The notes under the pieces are model-generated. The model saw only the letters and a list, made by a program, of their open reading frames with translations. It did not search any database and was not told the origin of the DNA. From the NCBI GenBank assembly GCA_002633005.1, contig NMRA01000995.1, positions 1,597-24,954 on the forward strand: a stretch of 23,358 nucleotides of DNA, read 5' to 3'. Below, one piece after another: positions 7,771 to 19,700 of this stretch. Numbering within the stretch: the first letter of the stretch is position 1; every line of letters starts with the position of its first letter. This DNA comes from Phoronis australis (lineage: Eukaryota; Phoronida; Phoronidae). Both the position numbers and the translations under genes were made by a program.

Positions 7771-10700
7771 GTAGTTGTTAGAAGTCATTGACATTTTCAG
7801 TAGAACTGTGGACTGTGTTTATTTTGTGGCCCACCAGGTGGAGTTTTTCCTTTAGAACATTCAGCGTTTAGTTTTGAATGTGATCACGTATTGTAGGCCT
7901 ATTCTATTTTCATCTATTTGTATTTTCTACTTGTTATTTTCCTATTTTGCTTATCATTGTCTGACTTTTAACCATGTTTTCCATGTCCAGTGTCTTTCAC
8001 AGGTTGAGAACTTTTTAAGACATGTCTTTACATAGAAAATATAATAAATCTACGTGACACTTAATTGAAAAATAAGATTCATTTAAAAATACGTGTCAGT
8101 TTATCCTCAAATCTGATTACTGGGTGAGAAAATACAGTACGCATCTGGTTTAAGTCCTTCGCTGCCGATGTCGTATTTTGCATGCAATCCGTCTAAATAC
8201 CATTTTTGCCTCGTGGCAACTTAGCTACCTGTCTCCAGTTTTTTCTATTTTAGCTGTACATACGAGGGCACTAATTGCACTTTACGACATCATATGACCA
8301 CTTGATGTTAGTCTTTGGTTTGACAGGAAAAAATTCTTGAAAAAGTGGGGTTTTTTTTTGCTAAATTTAGTGCAGTTTGTTGAACAGATGCGGATATGTC
8401 TCGACTGCTGAGATCAAAGCTATGGCAGCTAGTTATTCGAAACCAGAATTTTCAAGTTTCTGTTTAGCAAATAATAATCATGGTTTTATAGCCTTTTTGT
8501 TTTCTGCACCCAAATTTTCCAGTTTTCTTTTTTTGGCTTTGGGAAGTGCGTCTCACGCTTGGAAGTTTGCAGTGGAAGAGTTACATGAACTTGTCGGTCA
8601 TCAGAAAATTCTGTTTTTTCAGTATGTCAGCACTTTTTTATTCTTAGACCTTATAGAATACTTTCATTATTGTTTCCCAGTAAGTTGAGGATGTGTCCAG
8701 TTTGTCACAGTTCTGTGTTTTCCTCACCACAGGTCAAGGCCGTGGTGATGAGTACACGGATGAATCCCTGGACGTGTACGCCTACTTCAACTCATCATGT
8801 TATAAAGGCTTCGGAGACGATGACGAGGTGGGTGTGGTTATTAAGTTCCTTTTAAATTGTAGAGCTCATATGAAGTGGAGTTTCAACATGTAACAGATAA
8901 TGGCATGTTTTTTTCTCTTCAAAACCTGGCAAATCTGATATTGGCTAATAGTGGACATTTCACATTGATACTCTCCAGAGTAATGAGAGCAAAAAATGAC
9001 TTCCGCTTGGTACCGACTCGGATACGGAGGACAGAAATTCACTACCGTACAGTGGTTCATTAAATTAATAAGAGGAATATAGTCCATTGTCATTGCCTCA
9101 CATTGTTTGATGAGGATAAGTTATCACTAATTTATTTTAGATGTTTGACATCAGCTGGGATCGAAATTCCCCCACTTTATCGGTCACAGCCACTGACTAC
9201 GTTACCACGGTTTCTTCTTTGTAGTAGGAAATATATGGGATATGATGTCCATCACCCATGGATATTTTTAGAGGTTTACCCATTATTATTGTGACCATGC
9301 TCAGTACTTGCATTATTTTCAGTTATAACAATGGCTCAGTTCTTTCTCAGCCAGGACTCACCTTCAATCCTAGTTAGGACTAAGGAATGACAAAACCATT
9401 TTCAGAACCACTGAAAGTTCCCAGAATCATTTGATATTTGATGGTGCTGTTTTCAACCTAACTTGTTAACCCAATTGTAGCTGGAGGTGTCAATTTTTAG
9501 TTGTGTTTGTAAAATGTTCCAATGGCTGTAGAATTAAGATAAAAGACATATTAATAAATATATTCCACTAATATTCAACTACAAAGTTAACATAACATTC
9601 CAAATCAGAGAGCGTTCTGTTAGAACGCGTCATCATGAACGTGATGTTAAATATCGCGTATGCGACAATGGCTTTACAGTACTGTGTACTTCGCTCAGCT
9701 TAGTGTTCAAGGGTATACAGAGCAGCAGTCATATCAGTGTGAATACTGCCTGTGGTGTTCTGTTGGCTTTTTCAGTAGTGTAGTACCTAACAGCGACTAC
9801 TGTTTGAAGATTGCAGCTTATGTATTAAGTCATCAGCCTTGAAGCTTTCATCGGAAACATGCGATTTTTACCACTTTCTTTCAGATGTCCTCTGTTCTTG
9901 CGTCAGTTTCTGCACTGCATATTTCTCAGGTTGTTACCACAACTTGCCCTCCTTGTCCAGCCTGTGTGTGGTCCATAATCTTTTGCGTTATTTTCAGGGA
10001 TTCTATGCTGTGTACCGCAAAGTGTTTGCCACCATAGCCGAGCAGGATTATGTGTTTATGGATGATAGAGAGTCCGGAGATGAGCTGCCATCCTTTGGAA
10101 ATTCTCAGAGTGATTACAATGAGGTAAACTGGAGGCAGTATATTTCTGGTCAGAGATGGATTTTCACGAAAACTGCAATATACTGAATTAGAATTTTTAT
10201 TTGGGATGATTAACAGTATTGGAAAGTTGCTAAGTCTACCAGAGACAAAAGTTGTGTTTTAACTAGAGCGTGCCCATGATCGACATTGTACCCACGGTCA
10301 AAAGTGTACCTATGGTTGACAGTCTTTCCACTGTCGACAGTGTACCCACGGTCGGCAGTGTATCTATGATTAACACCCTTGTGGACAGTAACTGTCTTGT
10401 ACACAACATCACTAGCCCCATTTCAGATGGATTTGAGCTATATTGCTTGAACTAGTGGCCTTTCTGTTGTTTTTGTATACTTTGGCATCAGCCTTCCTAT
10501 CCTTCAAATGACTCAATGAAATAGTGATGAGAGCATTTTTGACTTGCTTTGCAACCCCTTGAGGCTTTTATTAAGTTTAGGAACATTGCTTCATTTAGTC
10601 AGAAATTAAATTATTATCCATTGTAGGTGTGCTGTACACAGTGGGTCTTAACGCTTCACGTTCCTCTCGAATTAAATTGTGTAAGGTTTTGGGGAAATGC

Positions 10701-13700
10701 TATAGAATTTATATGGAAGTACAAAATAAGACGAAAAAGTGTTAATCGCGGGTGCACTTATGCTAGGTCAAAACTTTAAAATGTGCAGATTATAAAAATT
10801 TGAAATTAACATGTTTATATGATTGTCTTATTCAGACAGTGAAGCATATTTACTTTTACATAACCTGGGCTCCACTGTGTAGAGCAAGTTTCTAGCGAGG
10901 TCATGCAAGTCTGCGAGATATCTCCATACGCTACAAGCTAGCTTTGCTTGCGAGTTCTTGTGTCTGTGGAGCATGCCCATGTTTCACCCGTGTAAATGGT
11001 CACATCAAAATAAAATTCAATGCACACAAAATCAAGTATGGGTCTTTTGAATATGTTATAATTAGAAGTAAAGCATTCCTTAGATGTCATATATCCCTTC
11101 CTTAAATAAAGGTAAATACTCCTGAAGAAGTGTGAGTAATGTTTGTTAAACATGTTTACTTCAGGTTGTGCATGCATTCTACTCCTACTGGCAGAGTTAC
11201 TGTACTGCCAAGTCTTATGTCTGGATGGAGAAATACGACCCCCGCGAGGCACCTGACCGGCGCACTCGACGGTTGACAGAGGCCGAGAACAAGAAGTTGA
11301 GAGATGCAGCGAAGAAGGAGAGGAACGACGAAGTCCGGGTAGGGTCCCACTCTCTAGTGTCGCACCCCTTTTGTTTATGTCAAAGGTGGCCAAATTCATT
11401 GATTTTGGTATTGCTTCATGATATTGAAGTTGTCTATGGACTCTTCGGTTTGGATTTTATTCCGATGTTTTATGATTTTATGTTAATTTGGTCACTATGC
11501 CGTGAGCTGTGTTACGAAGTAAAGGAAACGGTCTTCATATTAGATTTAAGGTCAGTTTTGTAGTTTATCACATTCAATGCAAGAGATCGGGACATCAATG
11601 CAAATCACATCCATACCTTGGAATTGTTACTTCTTCTGTCTTACTGGGGGGACTCAAGTACAGTAAGTTGAAGATACCAACTTCAAACAAGTTTAAGAGG
11701 TGACTGAATAAAACTCTTGTTTTGATTTTAGGCTCTGGTTGCATTTGTAAGAAAGAGAGACAAGAGGGTGTTGGCTTACAAGGTAGGAGTGGACATGTAC
11801 GAGAGTGCAATTCTAGTCTCAGTTTTAGCCCTGTCTGTTATACAATTTTACTGGGTGGTGGATTTCTTATACCTGGCCAGACATTTTATTGATTAATATT
11901 GGCATTGATTTCTTTAGAGTAGGTTTTATTTCGACACTTGGTTTAACTATCATTTGGCACAGTTTTACTGAACAAGCCGTAGGGTGAATCTTGGTGCAAC
12001 ACGTCGGAGCTGATTCTACAAGCGATGCCGCAACTTCTAGACTTCTCAAATGTTGGATAAGGTAAACAACTTCATCCCACAAATTAGGCTCGGGTAGTCA
12101 CATTTTAAAACAGGGCTATGTTCTTTTTGCAAATTGGTGTATTTTAAGCTTTTCTCGTAAACTACAGTTCTACTCTTTAGGGGTCACTGACATGAAAGTG
12201 ATGTAAGCCTTTTTAAGTCAGAAATTTGGTCTAACTCTACAAATTAACTATTTCTGAAACGTAAGTAACTCGCTTCAGCAAAAATTCAACTCTCTTAAAT
12301 TATACACAATGCTAGTTACTGACAGAGGTAATTTTTAAATTATTTCTAGAGTGTGATGCACTCATAGTTACTTGCCAGTTAACCTTCAACAGTGGTGAAG
12401 TGGGGGGGTGAGACCTTGAATCTTAAGTCACTTTCATGAAACAGTCCCCTGAAGTCCGTTCATATGTTGTGAACTGTCTTTCTTTTCATGTCTGGCAACA
12501 GGCACAAGTTCTATGTAGCGCCTGCTTGGTACAGGCGATGTATCAAATCTGCCTGTACTCTAATGAGAAAAGCATTGTAATGTCAGATTAGAATTAGGAC
12601 AACACTCAGTTGCACTCCACTTGTGAGGAATATTATCTCCCATGTATCAGCTCTCTTCTGCCTCCTTTGAATAAACGCCAGTGTTAAGCAAGCATGTGTG
12701 CAGCTCCATCTTTAGGTATTCACGCAAGGATTTCAATTTGCCGGACGGAGCGTGTATAAATAATTCTTGTCTTAAAAGTTTTGAGCCTCTGATAATTTAC
12801 TAAGTGACACACACATGGTCTCATTCTGCATTTTTAACATAATCGCCTGTGAGAGGCAAATGGTTTAAGAGACATTCAATGTCATTATTTATACAGCCGT
12901 CTTTGTTTTCTGCAGCAAAAGCTAGAGGAGAGAGCGGTGGAGATTGCTAGACTTGGTAGTGAAAAGAGAAAGAAGCAAATTCAAGAACGGCTGAAGTGAG
13001 TCCAGTGCCAGTGTAGGATATTTGTTTTCTGCTTATTTACTGTCACGTAGCAATGTGGCCGACTTAGGTTACAAGATGCAGGCCTGGGTGAGCTCCGTAA
13101 CGACGCTTAAGTCACTCATGAGATGCAGGCGGTGAGAAATATTCACAAGTTAATGAACATGGCACTTATTTTCTCCCCTGATTCACTATAAATTCTGGTC
13201 TCAAGATACTTCTTAGTTGAATTTCAAGCAAGGTTGTCATAACAACATAAAAAATTCCATGGACTAAGGCTTCTCCCTGGCCACTTGTTCAGCCTACAAT
13301 TCAAAGGCAGACAGTCTGGCGATTTCATGTCATGGAATATAACTTGCTCTGGCTTGAAAATAAGTCGTGCCTAGAGAACCTTGCATTGTGTCTTAAAACT
13401 CATTGACAAACACCTTGTAACCAGAAATACTTCAAGTGACCTAATACCTTCAAGGTTAGTTGTCTTAAGTACAATAACATCCGTTGCTTCAGCAAGGTGT
13501 TGATTGAAGCACTCTCATGGCTTTACCTGAATTGTGGTAGTGCTTATGAGGTCGAATGTCTTTATGTTGGAGAGAATTGTTGCCTCCCTGTTATTAATGA
13601 CTTCTATGGCCCTCAGTTGTTGGCAGGGATTGATGGTATGCATGGTAGTGGGGAATGGTACATCTCGTAGTAAGACTGCCAGTGTGCTATCAACCAAGGT

Positions 13701-16700
13701 TAAACCTCGTGGCATCAGGTCCGGTAACAACAAGCTTGTGCCATTGTAGCCTGACATGATTGACATCACTGTCTTTGTGTTACCATGAATTCCTTTAGCA
13801 TGGGCATATTTGACTGCCTTTTGTTTTGACGGACGGACAACATGACATGCCATCAACAGCAATGCTTGCCCTAACGCAGACACGCAAGCTTCACATGTCA
13901 TAAAACTTTATTGATGCATGCTAGTGACTTGTCACTAGTTTCGTTGCTTTTTAATCATTAAGTCACTAATTGTCAAGATCACTTGTTGAAATCTGTTGAA
14001 ACGTGTATGATTGAAATGAGACTCTTTATTACAAAGTCATTGGAGTTGAGCAAACTGGTTTCAGACACTCTGTGGATTAAACGCAGTATAGGGAACCATC
14101 TTGGGGTTTGAGATATTCGAATGCAGACCTGATCGCCACAGTGTGCAAGCATGATCGCTACAAAAGTTTTGATAAATAAACAATGTATTGCTGATTTGGG
14201 GCAAAATACCTGAGATTTTGTTGACTTTGTAAGTGAGCTAGCATTGCTGCTAATTTTTTTTGCAATACGAATCTTTCAGAATTGCTTATTTCTCCAAAAG
14301 CACTAGAAACTTCACAGTGAATTAAAAATTATTTTTTCTGGACGTTCAGGCTGCCGTTTGCCAAATAACTTGGGCAAGAAGTTTGTCAAAGCTTGGCAGA
14401 ATCCAGGGCTTGGAATTTTCCGCGGAAACGCGGATTTCCGCTTTTTTTAAATGTGCTTTCCGCTTTTTTTATAATATTTCCGCGTAAAAAAATCAGATTT
14501 GATATAAAATTTTCGCGGCAAATTCCTTTCTTACCGCGGCGTTGCAGACAACGTTCACCTCGAAAAGCAGAAGTTGCTCTTTAAGTTTCGGAGGAACGTA
14601 AATTGTCAACACTGCCGAGGCATCTGGGACAGCGTGGTGGGATTTTCAATGGCGTTTCGTGTTATTGTTAAGCGCGGGGACAAATACTACTACAAAAATG
14701 TGTGGGTTGGGAGTGGACGGGCGAGCTAAAAGGACGCAGACGCATGCTACTGATGGTGGTAATGTTTTTTTGTTTTAGTCCTCCCGATTTTTGTCGGGGA
14801 AAGGTTCACATTGACCATTTCAAGGCTGGTTATCGGGGGCATGATTTGGGCCGTAAAAGTTTCAAAGTTTCCGCGTTTTTTGTCATTGGTCATTCCAAGC
14901 CCTGAGAATCTGACAAAAGTTCTTCTGAAGTCTGTGTGGATTATTTTGAAATCTACTACTTGTATGTGATATCACAGAGCCATGGAGAATTATCAGGAAG
15001 CTAGCTGGTCAGCAATGGACGAATTGGAGGACGCCATGCAGAGTTTGGAGGCGGAGCTTGGACAGAAATTTGGTGATGAAGACTCTGGGGGTGAGTGGGT
15101 TAGTCGAGGGAGAGTGGGGATGTGGGGTACAGAACTGGAGTGGGGTGCGCAGGGGTGTTGGGAGGAAAGTCCGGGCGTGTGTAGCTAGGATGTGGACTGT
15201 TGTTCACGTTCACATTTGGCAGGTGCAATAATTAAAACCTTTATTTAGTGAACAAGTCAGATACATTTCATTTGAAGTGTATTGATGATCTTTTAATTGT
15301 TTTTTACTTACTAGGTTTACAAGTTTCTTCACTGGAGGTTTCAGATTACAGAACTGATTCACTTGGGAATTTTCTTCGACAAGTTTGGCAACACAAATCC
15401 AAATGGTTTTCAAAAAGTGCTTATTGTCAGATGACCATTACACTCCTACTCTCAACATGCCCTGCGATCTCGTTACAGATGAGCGGGACGACACTGAGCC
15501 ACTGCAAGAGGATGATGAAGACGACCTCTTTGACAGTTTGTTCTGTGCTGCCTGTAACAAGGCTTTTAAAACAGAGAAGGCGTAAGTTTTGACAGTTGTT
15601 TAAAGTTTGTGCATGTTCGACAGTGCAGGAATCTGCCTTTACACTTTATGATGTGGCACCAATGATAAGGCTGTAGTCGGTAGACAATAGGTAAAATCAA
15701 AACTGTTTACTCAGACAGATTGTGGAGTATATTGCCAACATGTTCAAAGGAAACAAAGTAACCTGGCTGGTTGTTTTTTCTTGAGCTACTTGTAACTAAA
15801 TTTTGTTTGTGGCAATTAATTTTTTACAGCTATTGTAGTGGAGCAGTGGCGGCCAGGCCTACATTTATTCATGACAATTGTCATGAAAACAAACTGCCGA
15901 AGGATTTCATTTGCAGCGGAAAGGTGTTTGAACTCCGTAAATCCCTGGAGTCTCACTGCTGTTACTACATCAACTTCCATCATTTTCTCAGGAGATTGAA
16001 CCACGATAAATCCAAGAAACACAAGGAGAACGTAGCAATACTGAGGAGTGAGCTGGAGAAGGACGACAATGAGATGGCGCAGTACCTGGGTGACATTTGT
16101 GATAGTGAAGGGGAGGAAGCGGAGGAGACAACTCCTAAAGTCAAGTAGGTGCCCAATAATCAACGTCATGTTCCTAAATTGGTACCAGTGCTGCAGTAGA
16201 CCTGCCTGTAGGAATGGTTGGTTCCAGGTTATTTGGGACCTTTATCCCCTCAAATTCCATCAAGCAGGGCTGTGTACTTTAATGCAAAGTTACTGGCGAG
16301 ACTGTTGTGGCGAAAAACTTTTAACTTGCAGAACAGATGGTATTTTTTTTCTCATAATTCGATATTTTCAGCCTTGCCATGAAATCACTTCGGTGGTTGC
16401 CTTTTTGGTGGTTGTAAGGTTGTGCGCTTACTTGCAAAGTACTGACCTTTCACATTTAATGAATCTTGTGCAATCTCACTAAACTCATTAGTACCTCACC
16501 TTACGAAATGCACTCAACTTCCAAGTTGGAGGTTGCAGAAAAACTTACCTCACGAGCACAAGATAATGAATATTGACACGGTCATTGCAAAAAGACTATT
16601 ATTTCTTTTGTATCTCCCACTTTGCGTCGTTGACTTAAGATCTGTGGTGTTATTCTTCACCAGGTATCGTTTTTGTAAACAACCATTGAATGCATGGTTT

Positions 16701-19700
16701 TGCAATGATCACACCTGGGTTATTATCATCTCACGCTAGGTATTATTTTCTATACACATACCCAAATTGGCAACGTTATTATTTTGTATGAAATGTCATT
16801 TAATTACTTACTTAATAGGGATTTCTTGTTGCTCTTTGAAATTACTTCATATTTTAGATGAGACTTTGAGTGCATGGCTTTCTTACTGAATTGTGTTATA
16901 GGCTGTCAAAAAAACAGAAAAAGAAAAGGCGACAACAGCAATCTTGTGACGATCTCGCTAGTGACATAGATGACCTTAGTGCCGAGTCTCCTATCGAACC
17001 AGTCACAAATATGAGTTCTGAGCCAGCACCAGAGGACACCAGTGGTGTGGCAGTTGACGATGCCGTAGCTTTTCATGGGGTTGAAGCAGAAACAGAGGAG
17101 GAAAGCCATACTGGGAATGAGGTAGGACTGGTATCTAAGGATGTTAACATTTGGGAATCATGCGCGCACCCATGGGGGGGGCTCGGGGGGCTCGAGCCCC
17201 CCATTTGGCGAAGTGGGTAAAAAGGTTCACGTCAGAGAAACGAAAAGTCCGAGAAAATGAGACCAGAAGTCCACTAAAAAGGCGCAGAAGCACAGTTCAC
17301 AGACCTGAAGTTGGCACCCCGTTTCTTTTTTCTTTTTTAAATCTTCCCGTTTTTTTGTTAGCAGATGGTCCACTTTGAGATTCAAGCCCCCCATATCAAA
17401 GGCTGGGTGCGCGCATGGGAATGAGGTAGAACTGGTATCTAAGGTTGTTACGCAGTGCAGTTTAATGGTTTGTAAGCCCCTTATCGGGCAGTCTGTTCAT
17501 TCAGCCATATATTTACAAATTCTGTAAAGTACATATTTTCTGAAAGTAGAAAGAATTTATAATTTCATTTTTGACTTTGAAATTTGTAATGTAATTGATA
17601 CCGTTGTTTTGCGATGGAATCGATGTACCTTCCAATTTTTTGCTAAACTTTACTAAAAAGACTTGATCATGTCACTCAATCCAGAACAGATTGATATAAA
17701 CTCAAAAATCATATTCTGCAGACTTTTTACTTTCAGAAAACATATACTTTTATTGACTCTTAAAACCTAATAGGTTTTGTCCATATTTTGCTAAATAGAT
17801 AGACTTGTCGATAAAGTTTTTCCTTGACAACCTTAAGAAATTTGGTCGTTAGAACCAAAGGTAGCATATTAATACCTTAAAACCTGTAGCTTGACAGAAT
17901 ATTTACAACACATGATCAACTGAATTTCTATAATTGAATACATTTGGTTTTTGGTATTGTTGTTTTGACTAAGGAGTTTGACTATACTTTGGTTACATAA
18001 AGCCTGGTTGTTTTTCAGCCCAACAATGAACAAGACAATGGCAAGGTATTAACATGCACATGTGATGACAGTGTACTCTCAGACGTACAGGTACAGTAGC
18101 TTTCATAACAAATTAAACTACGTAAAATTCGAGTTTTGTTGAACTTAACTGCAACTAAATATCAATTTCTTTTCGTCTGGAATCTTTCTCAATGCTAGCT
18201 TAATTTTGAAAAATCCAGATAGGTGTAGCTCCACGCAGTTTGTAGAAATTGCGATAACTTACTGTGCAAGGTCTTTCACAAATATTTAGCAGCTTCTGGG
18301 AATTTCCGGGCAGATATTTGGAAAACAACTTTTCAAAAATGCTAAATGAAACCAAATATTATACACCTGGAGTGGGTGTATATTTGGAAAAGGGAGGCGT
18401 ACTTTCTAAAACCATTTGAAATAAGTTTGGGCTTGGAGGGCGTAACTAGTCTGCATAATGGCTTCGAATTTATTTTGTGGATAGTTGTAAATTATGGGTG
18501 TTGTTCACACACAATAGGCTTTTTGAAATTGTCACGCAAGGTCAATGAAAGTAGTTCTTTGTGAACCCTGCTTGTAACTCTACAACTGTTGGTCTGTCTA
18601 AGTAAACACAGCTTAACAAAGAGTTTATTGTTCTGACTGAGAATTGTTTTATTGTGCCCTATGGGTTTTGAATATCCAAGCCTGGAATGATAACGTTGTT
18701 TTTTTAAAGTGTGTAGTTGTATCTCACTGGTATGACTTATATTCGTCCATGCTTATTTCGCATTCAGCAAATACATGCTGTGCTAATAGGGTGAGTTACC
18801 AACCAAGTCACACAATGTCTCCTTAAATGAGTCATCTGCATGAAATCGGGATCCCAAAGATATTATGTTTTGTCAAAATAAACAAATTTTATGTTAAAGC
18901 ATATTACATTTTTAGAACAACCTATCAGCTTTTCAAATCGTGGAAACAGTACTGAAATAGTTTTGGGTGGGCCTGTTTTCGGAAATTCTGAGTAGATAAC
19001 ATAAAGTCACATGTTACTCTAAATTTTGACAGAAACGCCATATCATTGTGTGGAAAGTTCGATTAAACTTCCAAGTATTTCTCACAAGAAGTTTAAGATA
19101 GTTCTGCAGAAGTCTGTTCAGTTTATTTTGAAAAGTGAAGGCAAGCGAACAGTTCCCGGTGACAATAACAGTTCAAAACACGACATTGATATCTGTTGCC
19201 TTGCCTGATGCACCCTCGTTCATATTCTCAGTATGCATCTCTTAGCTTCCACAGCACACAGTACGAGACCAAAGTATTGACAGAATACCTTTTCCTGTCG
19301 TGACGACTAATCCTGTCAAAAGCAAATTACTGGTAATACGTATTAGGGCGGCAAATTCTTATTACAGAATGAATTAGTCATCTTATTAGCTTTTCTGTTA
19401 ATTCCCCTTGTTTTTCAGTCGTGAGAGAAGACAACTGTCAGGATTCAGCCCAACCATTATGACAGGAAATTCCTGGTCAGATTGTCCGAATTCTTTTGGC
19501 TTGTACTGTACTTAACTTCTGTCCCTTTCAAAAGAAACTGTTGCACTCATATTTCGGAGAGTATTTTTGACAGCAGTTTTGGGGCACCCTGTAAATGGTG
19601 GATATTGGAATAGTGTAATGTCCTACTTAAAATTTTCCAGGAACCCAAAGCCAAGGTGGAGACCAAATGCAATACGTGTCATCAGGACTTTAAATCTCGC

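Larger units (their letters stand above)
12996..14977. other. DNAJC21 intron 7
   Basis: This contains an unexplained minus-strand ORF (13527-13901) and a 501-bp TIR transposon (14404-14904). Its other sequence is AT-rich and non-coding. Confidence 0.6.

Noticed and set aside
8377-8688. 103-codon plus-strand ORF in intron 2
   Set aside because: Composition is Phe/Leu/Ser-biased from T-rich sequence, there is no domain, and it does not fit the DNAJC21 alignment, where exon 2 joins exon 3 in phase.
10938-11399. 153-codon minus-strand ORF across exon 5
   Set aside because: It is the reverse-complement shadow of the strongly conserved DNAJC21 exon 5.
12740-12905. Inverted tgtataaataat pair as a possible small transposon
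   Set aside because: The arms are short and AT-rich and no target duplication is visible; too weak to call.
13921-13938. Palindrome ctagtgac/gtcactag
   Set aside because: Short hairpin with no associated element ends or regulatory context.
16048-16482. 144-codon plus-strand ORF overlapping exon 10
   Set aside because: It is out of frame with the conserved zinc-finger exon and continues into an intron without any domain.
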